DNA of 64,000 bases, taken from contig NZ_LWBL02000040.1 of assembly GCF_001644195.2 (NCBI RefSeq), forward strand, positions 1-64,000, given 5' to 3'. This DNA is from Bacillus marinisedimentorum. GTDB taxonomy: Bacteria > Bacillota > Bacilli > Bacillales > Bacillaceae_O. A model generated the notes under the pieces. That model ran no database searches and was not told where the DNA came from. It saw nothing but the letters and a program-made list of their open reading frames with translations. The position numbers and the translations under genes were made by a program. This document shows, piece after piece, positions 35,567 to 44,775 of the stretch. Numbering within the stretch: the stretch's first letter is position 1; every line of letters starts with the position of its first letter.

Positions 35567-37951
35567 ATGAATGAACACCTGCGGAGAAATACCGATGAAT
35601 CTTATTACATGGCCGAGCAAGAGGCTGTTCAATATTTTAATATACTCCACAACCAGGTCAGGGAAAAGACCTGGATTCCCCTCCTGACACATGATTTCCA
35701 ATCGTGGAAACAGGACCGTATCCATCATCCTTTTCTCTCTCTTTTCTCGCGCGGGAAGGGAACGCCTGATTCCCGGGGCTTTTACAGTTATCTCAGATGG
35801 CTCAATCACAAAGGCAAGCTCGATCACTATCTGGATCGCAGCATCTCCTATATTTACATGCGCGACCTCGGCAAAGCCCTTGACTCGCCCAAAACGCAGA
35901 ACAGGATCCGGCGCATTGTTGAAAGTTTGAAAGATTACCTGACGCATTCGGCCCTGGCGGAGGGAAATGAAATTGAGGTTTTCAGCATGGCCGGGTTGTA
36001 CCGGGAGGCCCAGAAAGCAGGCATTGAATCGGCAATGATCTGGGTGGTCGATAAACTGAAGACGGTATCCGACAACATTCCGGATGGGATGGATGCAGAC
36101 CACGCCAAGCGGAAGCTGATCAAAATCATCGCCGGTGTATTAATGCATGAGCTTGAAGAGATGGACAACAGCGAGGGGATTTCTCCTGAAGAGCGGTCAC
36201 GGCGGCTTGATGAGGCTGTCAGGCTTGGGTACTCGTATGGGCTGACGTATCCTTTCATTGATGACCTTCTGGATGCAGATGTATTGTCTGATAAGGAGAA
36301 GGGGCAATTTTCCAAAATGATACGCACCACTCTCACAACAGGATCCGTACCGGAATTGGGGGAGTGGGCCGGGGGTAACATTCACATTGTCCGCTATATC
36401 CATTCGGAGCTCAGGGAGGCCTTTGAGTATATTAGAGCCCATCAGCGGCCGGAGAAGAGCAAGTCCTTTTTTGAGCAGGCCTATATCTTTTTTAATGCCC
36501 AGGAAGTTGACCGGATGAAGGACTTATCGAATGAGGCTTACACGGATGAGGAGCTTTATGAGCCGGTCATTTTGAAATCGGCTTCGTCCCGGTTGGTTGC
36601 CCGGTCGATCCTTGGCGCTCCAGATGATGAAGGATTTGACAGCAGGACATTTTTCTACGGGATATACAATCAGCTGGCGGACGATTTTACCGATATGTTT
36701 GATGACATGGAGGCTGGATCGGTTACGCCGTATACCTATTATATGAAATACCGGGATAAGCGCAGCGATCTCATCAATCCATTTGAACTGTACTGGACGG
36801 TCATTTCCCATCTGGTCCATAACGTGTATCACTCGGACCCAAAGACGCGCGAGGTGATTCTGGACCGGGCCATAAACGGCCTTAAGCGATTTAAAAAGCG
36901 GATGGGAACCGTCACATACAATGAAGTGATGGCGCTGTTCGCTTCAGGAAATCCCGAATTCAATCGTGTCATCCAAAAGATGGTGCGGAAAGCGGATGAT
37001 GTGGATTTCTTTGATAAGCTGCTGCGGGACCATATCCTGGACATTTTTAAAAATGAGCGGAAGGAGCAGGAAGGCTTTTTACATACAATCGATACGGTGC
37101 GTGATGAGATCGAGGGAATGTTGAACATCCGGGAAACAGAGGATGATTTGCCGCTGAAAGAACCAATTATTGATGCGGCGAATTATAGTCTTGAAGGCGG
37201 GGGGAAGCGGCTGCGGCCGATTATGACCTGGATCATGGGCATTGAAGGATACGGATTGGATCGGCCGGCAATCGTGCCGCTGCTCAGGTCTTTGGAATAT
37301 ATGCATACCGCATCATTGATCTTCGATGATCTGCCGTCGCAGGACAATGCGTCCATCCGCAGGGGGCGCCCAACGCTGCATTGTGTCCATAACACTGCTA
37401 TAGCAGAATTGACCGGCCTCTTCCTGACCCAGAAGGCAACTGAAGAACAGGCCTCCCTGGATCAGTTTGATCCGAAAACGGTCCTGAACCTGATTCATTA
37501 TTCGGCCAGAGTTACAGGGCTCATGTGCCAGGGTCAGGCGATGGACCTTAATTCCAAAGGCAAGCAACTGACGCTGGAACAATTGAATACGCTGAGCTTC
37601 TATAAAACGGGCATCGCATTCGAAGCTTCCCTTGTTATGCCGGCCATTCTCGCCAATGCAGGGGAAGCGGAAATGGAAGCTTTGAAAACGTTCGCCCATC
37701 ACAGCGGCATCGCATTTCAGATTAAGGATGACTTGCTTGATGTCGAAGGGGATGTCATTGTACTTGGAAAACCTGTCGGGAAGGATGCTGAAAACCATAG
37801 TTCGACCTTTGTATCGATCCTGGGGGAGGAAGCTGCCAGAAAAGAAATGTGGGAGCATTACTGCCTGGCGGTGGAAGCATTGCGAGATGTGCCCCGGAAT
37901 ACATCTTTTTTTAAGCAGATGTTGAGTTATATTGTGAACCGTGATTATTAA
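35567..37951 (+). CDS. two-domain isoprenoid synthase: N-terminal class-I-like domain fused to polyprenyl synthetase
   Basis: 794 residues. The C-terminal half (about 480-794) is a polyprenyl diphosphate synthetase: GGGKRLRP near 543, first Asp-rich motif DDLPSQDN near 585, and second KDDLLDVEGD near 720. The N-terminal half (about 1-470) is also helical and has FIDDLLDAD near 231 and LADDFTDMFDD near 371, about 140 residues apart like the two Asp-rich metal sites of a class I isoprenoid synthase. It may therefore make and then convert a prenyl diphosphate. The ATG at 35567 is chosen because GAGGG sits 9 nt upstream; the ATG at 35558 is too close. The second fold is inferred. Confidence 0.8.
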   Translation: MNEHLRRNTDESYYMAEQEAVQYFNILHNQVREKTWIPLLTHDFQSWKQDRIHHPFLSLFSRGKGTPDSRGFYSYLRWLNHKGKLDHYLDRSISYIYMRDLGKALDSPKTQNRIRRIVESLKDYLTHSALAEGNEIEVFSMAGLYREAQKAGIESAMIWVVDKLKTVSDNIPDGMDADHAKRKLIKIIAGVLMHELEEMDNSEGISPEERSRRLDEAVRLGYSYGLTYPFIDDLLDADVLSDKEKGQFSKMIRTTLTTGSVPELGEWAGGNIHIVRYIHSELREAFEYIRAHQRPEKSKSFFEQAYIFFNAQEVDRMKDLSNEAYTDEELYEPVILKSASSRLVARSILGAPDDEGFDSRTFFYGIYNQLADDFTDMFDDMEAGSVTPYTYYMKYRDKRSDLINPFELYWTVISHLVHNVYHSDPKTREVILDRAINGLKRFKKRMGTVTYNEVMALFASGNPEFNRVIQKMVRKADDVDFFDKLLRDHILDIFKNERKEQEGFLHTIDTVRDEIEGMLNIRETEDDLPLKEPIIDAANYSLEGGGKRLRPIMTWIMGIEGYGLDRPAIVPLLRSLEYMHTASLIFDDLPSQDNASIRRGRPTLHCVHNTAIAELTGLFLTQKATEEQASLDQFDPKTVLNLIHYSARVTGLMCQGQAMDLNSKGKQLTLEQLNTLSFYKTGIAFEASLVMPAILANAGEAEMEALKTFAHHSGIAFQIKDDLLDVEGDVIVLGKPVGKDAENHSSTFVSILGEEAARKEMWEHYCLAVEALRDVPRNTSFFKQMLSYIVNRDY

Positions 37952-38041
37952 CGGCTAAACAGGGGCGAGTCTTCCGAACAGCCGCTCCCTGTTTATGTGA
38001 TGTGAAATCGAACAGTGCCAGGCTGACTAAGAGGGTTCAAT

Positions 38042-38075
38042 AAAAAAAGCACAGGGGAAAACCTGCGCTTTTTTT
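38042..38075. terminator. bidirectional terminator between prenyl synthase and TspO genes
   Basis: AAAAAAAGC-ACAGG pairs with CCTG-C-GCTTTTTTT around GGAAAA; A and T runs on both sides suit both strands. Confidence 0.8.
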
Positions 38076-38565
38076 ATGGTCTATTTAACTTCCATATTTT
38101 CTGGTTAAGATTTAGGGCAAAGGCGACCCATAAAATATAAGGGATCATGAAGGTGCCGGCGGTTTTGTCTTTCTGATAGTACTTATATGCAGTGCCTGCG
38201 ACAGCGGGCAGGAGGGCAGCGATATCGGCCAGCGCCGTTCCGCGCAGCTTCCATCTGAAAAAGAGGAATGGCCAGAGGTAATTCAGCCCCAGCTGGATAG
38301 CATATAGAGCATTCGCTTTGCTGGTGGGTGCCTCTTTCATGGAAACTCTGTAGTTTGCTGTTCCCATCATCGTATACAAACTCGTCCACACAACCGGAAA
38401 CACCCACGAAGGAGGGGAAATATCCGGTTTCTTGAGCCTGGCGTAAATCCTTTTGCTGTTTTTGGTGGCGATCAACCCGGTAATCATCCCGCCAGCAACT
38501 GGAATGAGAATCGATTTGGCCAATTTGGCTTTATCTATCTTGCCGTCTACGGTAAAAATGTTCAT
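38074..38565 (-). CDS. TspO/MBR family protein
   Basis: 163 residues, five transmembrane helices. Family signatures: LKKPDISPPSWVFPVVWTSLY (the PxWxFxxVW region), NYLWPFLFF and a final WVAFALNLN helix. TspO proteins bind tetrapyrroles and tryptophan-rich-sensory ligands. The N-terminus carries about 20 extra residues. A decayed relative lies 2.8 kb upstream on the same strand (35217-35391). The function here is unknown. Confidence 0.9.
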   Translation of the reverse strand: MNIFTVDGKIDKAKLAKSILIPVAGGMITGLIATKNSKRIYARLKKPDISPPSWVFPVVWTSLYTMMGTANYRVSMKEAPTSKANALYAIQLGLNYLWPFLFFRWKLRGTALADIAALLPAVAGTAYKYYQKDKTAGTFMIPYILWVAFALNLNQKIWKLNRP

Positions 38566-38685
38566 AGCATCACCTCTTTTGCTGTTACTATCAATGTTTC
38601 CGAAGGACCATTCAGAGAAACATTTTTAGTGTCTTCCGCTTTTTGAATTATATTGATAGAGGCCCTCTTTTTTGTCGACAAAAAA

Positions 38686-38708
38686 CGACAGGTGACAGGC
38701 ACCTGTCA
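38686..38708. repeat. R2 dispersed repeat overlapping a stop codon
   Basis: CGACAGGTGACAGGCACCTG followed by TCA. Its last three bases are the TGA stop of the DUF389 gene read on the reverse strand. Confidence 0.75.
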
Positions 38709-39725
38709 GGTCAAATCCACCTGCTCACCTACCAAAATCGCAACCGCGAGCAGCAGGACGATGATTCCGACAAAAACGATTGACAGTCTCCTTGATGTAT
38801 TCGCCCGTTGCACTTCTGTCCATTTGATTGGCTGGATTCCGCTTAAAGAAAAGATAATAATGGCAGCAAGCAAAATCGACATTACGTTCACCAACAGCAG
38901 AAGCATTGATCCGTATGCTTCCCGCCACATGCCGTCGCCGATTGTTGTTCCTAGTACAACGGTGGGAGGGAGCAGGGCGGCAGCGACCATGACGCCGACA
39001 AGCGAGCCGGGCAGCCTGCGCAGAATCGATAGGGCACCGGCTGTTCCTGATGCAAAGGCAAGTACAATATCGAGCAGGTTCACGTGCGTGCGGGATGTGA
39101 ATTCATGTGTATCAATGGAGACAGGCAATACCATGCTGAATAAGATGGAAATCAGGATGATGATGCCGATTGCAAAAGCAAAGGTTCCCAGTGATTGAAT
39201 AATGAGCCTGTAGTTCCCGAGGATGGCGGCAAAGGCCACGGATATGATCGGACCGAGCAAAGGGGCTATCACCATCGAGCCAATGACGATCGCTTCACTG
39301 TCCCGGAGGAAACCGACAGTCACCACAACGGCTGAGAGGATGACAAGCAATGTGTAAGTCAGATTGATTTTGCTTGATTTTTGGATGACCGACAGCAATT
39401 CCTGCCTGCTCACGCGCTGAAGCAAGTTCGTATCTTCAGGCTCCTTCTTCTTCTCCTCTTGCTCTTCCTGTTCCCCGTTCTGCCTGGTGAGAAAAGTCTG
39501 AACAGGGAAAAGCAGAACGTTAAACCCGTCGATCACATTGACGCGATTTTCCAGATAATCAAGAATTCCTTCCGTCTCGGTCGACTTCACCAGAATTCGA
39601 ATTAGTGTATAATCATCGGTTTCATTCGACACCCAGTAAGATTCATGGGGAAATTCCTGCAAGGATTCATTCACTTTTTCAAAGTACTTTTTCGGTACAT
39701 ACGCTTCGATCAGCTGGACTTCCAT
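38706..39725 (-). CDS. DUF389 (TIGR00341-type) integral membrane protein
   Basis: 339 residues. A cytoplasmic N-terminal domain of about 140 residues (MEVQLIEAYVPKKYFEKV) ends in a polar stretch (EEQEEKKKEPED). Several transmembrane helices follow with DSEAIVIGSMVIAPLLGPI, SRTHVNLLDIVLAFASGTAGA and AALLPPTVVLG, the DUF389 signature. The start is taken at the ATG at 39725 by comparison with the family; the frame extends to a GTG at 39767. The transported substrate is unknown. The stop codon is supplied by an R2 repeat. Confidence 0.85.
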   Translation of the reverse strand: MEVQLIEAYVPKKYFEKVNESLQEFPHESYWVSNETDDYTLIRILVKSTETEGILDYLENRVNVIDGFNVLLFPVQTFLTRQNGEQEEQEEKKKEPEDTNLLQRVSRQELLSVIQKSSKINLTYTLLVILSAVVVTVGFLRDSEAIVIGSMVIAPLLGPIISVAFAAILGNYRLIIQSLGTFAFAIGIIILISILFSMVLPVSIDTHEFTSRTHVNLLDIVLAFASGTAGALSILRRLPGSLVGVMVAAALLPPTVVLGTTIGDGMWREAYGSMLLLLVNVMSILLAAIIIFSLSGIQPIKWTEVQRANTSRRLSIVFVGIIVLLLAVAILVGEQVDLT

Positions 39726-39961
39726 TTTGCTCCACTTCCGCTTCCGGATTTTATGTAATGTATTCACTAAAGGTCTGTATTACAAGTTATACCCTGTCCT
39801 GCCGAATACATAACTGCTTCAGGGACGGAAGGGAAGCCCTGTGAAGAAACCGTCTAAAAAGATTTCGGATAATACCCTCTTTGAATATGTGTAAAATTCG
39901 TGAAAACATTTTGACAAAACCGTGAACAACTAACATAATATGGGATAAGGGGGGTGGCGGA

Positions 39962-40267
39962 ATGGACCCGAAAGCAAAAATCTTGCGTGCTGTGAGAGTT
40001 GCCGGCAGCACGATACTGATAACTGGCATGATGATTATTTTGACAGGTTTATATGTAAGCGATTACAATGTGATGGTCCCGATTGGCATAGGTACGGCGA
40101 TGGGATCCATTTTCATATTTTTGATGGGGGTCTTTTTCGTGGCTTCGGAAGAGATGCTTGCCAGAAGGGAAAAGGGGTTCGCACTGGAGGAAATCCAGAC
40201 AAAAAAAAGAGTGCCGGCTCCAGCACTCCGATTGGTTTATTCATCTGAACGAAAAAATAAAAAGTAA
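39962..40267 (+). CDS. small two-TM membrane protein
   Basis: 101 residues, not recognised. Two hydrophobic helices (about 12-32 and 38-61) and a basic cytoplasmic tail. AAGGGGGGTGG precedes the ATG. It is convergent with qoxD; an imperfect AAGGGTTC/GAACCCTT hairpin near 40276-40322 lies between them. Confidence 0.7.
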   Translation: MDPKAKILRAVRVAGSTILITGMMIILTGLYVSDYNVMVPIGIGTAMGSIFIFLMGVFFVASEEMLARREKGFALEEIQTKKRVPAPALRLVYSSERKNKK

Positions 40268-40336
40268 TCAGAAAAAGGGTTCGCCGGGAAAGCTGTTTCC
40301 TGCTCATTCCGCGACAGAACCCTTATGGTATTTCAT

Positions 40337-40621
40337 CTACATATCCCACACCATCGCAAGCAATGTTCCGAAGATGGTGACAAGCGCGATGATCAATGCA
40401 TAATAAATGTTCGTATAGATGGCGCCTTTATCATCGGTTTCACCGGCGTGCATGAAGACGATGAGCTGCAGGCCGGCCTGTATGAATGCTGTCACCAGCA
40501 GGATGGTCATGCCGATGGCAAACGGCATATTGAAGAAATAAACGGCAAGGGCGACAACGGTCAGCACCAGTGAAAACATAAAGCCCATCACTTGTTTCAA
40601 CGGGAATAATTCTTTTATCAT
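40337..40621 (-). CDS. qoxD: cytochrome aa3 quinol oxidase subunit IV
   Basis: 94 residues, three transmembrane helices, typical subunit IV of heme-copper oxidases (GFMFSLVLTVVALAVYF, FIQAGLQLIVFMH). Last gene of the four-gene oxidase operon; its ATG immediately follows the qoxC stop. Confidence 0.93.
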   Translation of the reverse strand: MIKELFPLKQVMGFMFSLVLTVVALAVYFFNMPFAIGMTILLVTAFIQAGLQLIVFMHAGETDDKGAIYTNIYYALIIALVTIFGTLLAMVWDM

Positions 40622-41218
40622 TTACATCATTCCTTTCAAGTAGATGAAGCTGAAGATGAAGATCCACACGACGTCAAGAAAGTGCCAGTAAAGCGAGAAG
40701 ATGAACGCTTTATTGCCTGTTTCGTGCGTCAAGCCCCGTTTTATCACCTGTATGAAGATTGCGAGCCCCCAGAACAGGCCGAACGTGACGTGGGCCCCGT
40801 GCGTTCCGAGTGTTGTCAGCAAAATCGAAGTGAACGCACTTGTTTGCAATCCTGCTCCGATATGCACATAGTGAACAAATTCATAGATTTCAACGGCCAG
40901 GAAGGCCATGCCGAGAATTAGCGTGATGCCCAGGAATGCGAGCATCGCTTTTTTGCGGTTGATCCGCATGGCGTGAACGGCAAGGCCGATCGTGAAGCTG
41001 CTTGTCAGCAGGACGACCGTTTCGATCAATACCGGTGTGATTTCGAAAATCTCGGCGCCGGAAGGGCCTGTGCCCGTCCGGTCGGCGAGTGTGAAATACG
41101 ATGCAAAAAGAGTCGCAAACAGCATGATTTCCGCACCGAGGAAAATCCAAAAACCTAACACTTTCAGCTGGTTTTCTTCTGTTTGATATTCATATGGAAG
41201 CGAGTGATCGATTTTCAT
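40622..41218 (-). CDS. qoxC: cytochrome aa3 quinol oxidase subunit III
   Basis: 198 residues, five transmembrane helices as in five-helix subunit III proteins. GTHGAHVTFGLFWGL and FSLYWHFLDVVWIFIFSFIYL are the family signatures. Its ATG overlaps the stop of qoxB by one base and its stop abuts qoxD, so the genes are translationally coupled. Confidence 0.95.
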   Translation of the reverse strand: MKIDHSLPYEYQTEENQLKVLGFWIFLGAEIMLFATLFASYFTLADRTGTGPSGAEIFEITPVLIETVVLLTSSFTIGLAVHAMRINRKKAMLAFLGITLILGMAFLAVEIYEFVHYVHIGAGLQTSAFTSILLTTLGTHGAHVTFGLFWGLAIFIQVIKRGLTHETGNKAFIFSLYWHFLDVVWIFIFSFIYLKGMM

Positions 41219-43164
41219 TAGTTCGCACCCCGCAATTTCGTTTCAGATTTGTTGATTTCTTCGACGCTGATGTAATGGCCGTGGTCCTGTTCAAACGACC
41301 GGTATGCCATTGTTCCGAAGATAGCAAGCGTCGACACGATGACTGGAATCCATAGTGCGAATACGAACGAGAAGCCCCAGACGAAGAACAGGGCGCTCAT
41401 GATGAACGGAAGCCCGCTGTTATTCGGCATGTGGATGTCCTCATATTCCCCTTCAAAAAGCTTATGGCCGTTTTTCTTTGCGTCCCAGAATGTCTGGTCT
41501 GAGCTGACCTTTGGCGTGATTGCAAAGTTATATTCCGGCACCGGATTGTGGGTAGCCCATTCAAGCGAACGGGCATTCCATGGATCTGCACCGATATCTC
41601 TTGAAGCGTAACGGGTGCTGTAGTAAATGTTATAGACGATCATGGCAAAGGCAACGGCAAGCACGACGGCGCCTGCCATTGAAACCATGTTCCAGATGCC
41701 GAAGCCGGTTTCCGCCGAATACGTGTACATCCGGCGCGCCTGGCCGTCAAGCCCGGAGAAGAACATAGGCATGAACGCGGTCAGTGTGCCGATTGCAATC
41801 AGCCATGCTGTCGCTTTGCCGATTTTTTCATTCAAAACAAATCCGAACATTTTTGGCCACCAGTACGTGAGGCCGGCAAGCATCGCGAATACGACGCCAG
41901 GGATGATCACCATGTGGAAGTGGGCAACCAGGAACATCGTATTATGGTATTGGTAATCGGCCGCTGACATCGCCAGCATGACACCGGTGACGCCGCCGAT
42001 CGTAAACAGCGGGATGAACAGCAGGGAATAGAGCATCGGTGTCGTGATTTCAATTTTCCCTTTCCAGAGGGTGAAAAGCCAGTTGAAAATTTTCACCCCG
42101 GTCGGAACAGCGATCAGCATCGTTGAGATAGAGAAGATGCTGTTTGTCAAAGCGCCCTGGCCCATTGTGAAAAAGTGGTGGACCCAGACGAAGAAAGACA
42201 GCAGGGAAATCGCGACCATCGACCAGACCATTGTGTTGTAACCATACAGGTTCCGGCGGGCGAACGTCGAGATGATTTCGCTGTAGATGCCGAATGCCGG
42301 CAGGATCAGGATATACACTTCAGGATGGCCCCATACCCAGAACAGGTTGGCCCACAGCATATCCATGCCGCCGTTTGCTGTTGTGAAAAAGTTCGTCGCA
42401 AACAGACGGTCCATCGTGCCCATTGCAAGGGCGACAGTCAGGACCGGGAAGGCGAACACGATAATGACGTTCGTAATCAGGATGGACCATGTGAACATCG
42501 GCATTTTCATCAGTGTCATGCCAGGCGCCCGCATTTTCAGGATGGTCGTGATGAAGTTGATTCCTGTCATCAGCGTGCCGATGCCGGAGATTTGCAGGGC
42601 GATCATATAATAGTTTGTTCCGACAGAGTGGCTGAAATCATTCCCGGCAAGCGGAAAATACGATGTCCAGCCGGCATCAGGCGATCCACCGATGACAAAC
42701 GAAATATTGAACAGCATGGCTCCGAAAAAGAACAGCCAGAAGCTGAGTGCATTCAAGCGCGGGAACGCGACGTCGCGTGCGCCGATTTGCAGCGGCACGA
42801 CAAAGTTCATCAGCGCGATGACAAACGGCATCGCCATGAACATGATCATGACAACTCCGTGCGTGGAAAAAATTTCGTTATAATGCTGGGCATCCAGCAG
42901 TTTATTGTCCGGGACGGCAAGCTGCGCGCGCATCATGATTGCATCGGCACCGCCGCGGAACAGCATGAGCAATGCCGAAATCAAATACATGATTCCAATC
43001 CGTTTATGGTCGACGGTTGTCAGCCATTCGCGCCACAGGTAGCCCCATTTTTTAAAATAGGTGAGCCCTGCGGCGATGGCGATCATCGTAAGGCCGATCG
43101 CAACCATTGATGCGTAAATGGCCGGACTCGGATGCGGGACGGCAAATCGATCAAAAAAGTCCAT
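41218..43164 (-). CDS. qoxB: cytochrome aa3 quinol oxidase subunit I
   Basis: 648 residues, catalytic heme-copper subunit. HPEVYILILPAFG holds the CuB His and the cross-linked Tyr, VHHFFTMG holds the other CuB His pair, and HFHMVIIPG binds heme a and a3. It reduces oxygen to water with electrons from menaquinol and pumps protons. The subunit has the longer N- and C-terminal extensions of the aa3-600 quinol-oxidase type. Confidence 0.96.
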   Translation of the reverse strand: MDFFDRFAVPHPSPAIYASMVAIGLTMIAIAAGLTYFKKWGYLWREWLTTVDHKRIGIMYLISALLMLFRGGADAIMMRAQLAVPDNKLLDAQHYNEIFSTHGVVMIMFMAMPFVIALMNFVVPLQIGARDVAFPRLNALSFWLFFFGAMLFNISFVIGGSPDAGWTSYFPLAGNDFSHSVGTNYYMIALQISGIGTLMTGINFITTILKMRAPGMTLMKMPMFTWSILITNVIIVFAFPVLTVALAMGTMDRLFATNFFTTANGGMDMLWANLFWVWGHPEVYILILPAFGIYSEIISTFARRNLYGYNTMVWSMVAISLLSFFVWVHHFFTMGQGALTNSIFSISTMLIAVPTGVKIFNWLFTLWKGKIEITTPMLYSLLFIPLFTIGGVTGVMLAMSAADYQYHNTMFLVAHFHMVIIPGVVFAMLAGLTYWWPKMFGFVLNEKIGKATAWLIAIGTLTAFMPMFFSGLDGQARRMYTYSAETGFGIWNMVSMAGAVVLAVAFAMIVYNIYYSTRYASRDIGADPWNARSLEWATHNPVPEYNFAITPKVSSDQTFWDAKKNGHKLFEGEYEDIHMPNNSGLPFIMSALFFVWGFSFVFALWIPVIVSTLAIFGTMAYRSFEQDHGHYISVEEINKSETKLRGAN

Positions 43165-43195
43165 TCGGGATGGCTCCTTTCCTTTAAAAGGTTAT

Positions 43196-44078
43196 TTATT
43201 CGTGAGCGTTGTTGTGTCCTTGGTCATCTTGCCCGCCTTCTGATTTCATGTTGTGATGCATTGGCGGCGGTGAGAAGTCAAGATGCGTTCCGGTGAACGT
43301 CATCCGGCCGAGATGGCCCGGCTTCAGAAGCTTGTCGAATTGCTTTTCTGTGAGCGGTTCGGCCGTTTTGTGAACTTCATCGACCCACTCATCAAATTCC
43401 TTTTGCGGCATCGCTGTTACATTGAACGTATTTTCAGCAAATCCTTCACCGCTGAAGTTCGCATTCCGCCCCATGAATTCACCAGGCGCATCAGCTGCCA
43501 GATGCAGGGTTGTCACCATGTCAGCCATGGCATATTTCTGTCCGCCGAGCTGCGGAATCCAGAAACTCGTAATCGGCCCGAACGAGTAAAGCTTAAATTC
43601 TACAGGCCGGTCGGATGGAATATACAAGTAGTTGACCGTTTCGATCCCCTGTTCCGGGTAGCTGAAATGCCATTTCCAGTTGGATGAAGAGGCATAGACG
43701 GTCAATGGTTCCTTGTCTTCGTATCCTTTAGGTGTTGCCTCGACTGCGTAGTTGGACTGAACATTGATGACGGAGAGAAAAATGACAATTACGATCGGAA
43801 TGCCGATAAAAATAGATTCAATGACTTTGCTTCCTTCGATATGCGGTGGTTCATAATCTTCACTTTGATTGGATGCTCGATATTTCACTAACATATATGC
43901 TAAAAGACTGAAGACAACGATGACGATACCAAGCATGATCCAGATGGACAGCATGATGTCGTCTGCCTGGATTTTTGCCTGCGGTCCTTTCGGATCAAGT
44001 ACCATAAGCGGTTCACAGCCTGCCAAAAAAGCTGTGATGGCGAGCAAGACTGCCAAATACATCCGTTTCATCCACATA
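43196..44078 (-). CDS. qoxA: cytochrome aa3 quinol oxidase subunit II
   Basis: 294 residues. A lipoprotein signal with lipobox LAGC is followed by two transmembrane helices and a cupredoxin domain. The CuA ligands (C-x3-C) of cytochrome c oxidases are absent, as expected for a quinol oxidase. The ATG at 44078 has AAAGGAGA upstream. First gene of the qox operon. Confidence 0.94.
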
Positions 44079-44775
44079 AGGCTTCTCCTTTCGTGCACTT
44101 TATTTTTTATAGTAAACAACATGTGTATGATGTTTAATCAACGCTATCTTAATATCATAAATAGCCTGAACTCAAATGTTTGTGCTCCGTGTCACAAAAA
44201 GTTCATGAATGCCTCACAAGTGTGTAACAAATTTCACATAAAGGTGGAAATTTCGAAGAAAACGTAATAAAATATATTATTTTACGATTCACATGTGTGG
44301 GGTTATTTTCCAATAATAAGCGGTTATCTGTCAGAAAGAATGTGCTTATGGCATACAGGAAGTTTTGTGGGGCTTTTTAAAGAAAGTAATTGATTTTACA
44401 CATTGTCGGGGGCGATTTTTTAAGCGGTTTTGTCCCAGGGTGCACTTTCAAGGATGAATACTCAAGAAGCGTTCCTCTAATTTAGGCCAGGCCGCAATTG
44501 CATGTACGACTAACAAGAATCCCACCTCTAATTAGACCAGCGCGCATTTATAGGGACAATTCTTTATAAATCGTTCCGGTCATACCGAAAAAGCTTCCCA
44601 TTCATGCATCCAAAAAAATAAATATTATTTAAGGGATGAAAACTGGGGGAGATTAGTGTGGTTTGGCGTTATGCCGGGAACATAAGAGTAAGGACGTTAT
44701 CCACTTTGGCCGGAATTTTTTACGGATAAAAGAAAAAGCTAATTGATAAAAGCCGAAAGAAGAAAAGGGGATTTG
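44079..44775. other. intergenic region between divergent qoxA and selO
   Basis: No gene seen in 697 bp. It must hold both promoters. A degenerate direct repeat CCTCTAATTTAGGCCAG (44474) / CCTCTAATTAGACCAG (44525) is present, 51 bp apart. Confidence 0.6.

Noticed and set aside
42175-43110. 311-codon open frame on the forward strand
   Set aside because: It is antisense to the highly conserved qoxB gene; its translation is low-complexity (H/R/D/Q-rich) as expected of a shadow frame.
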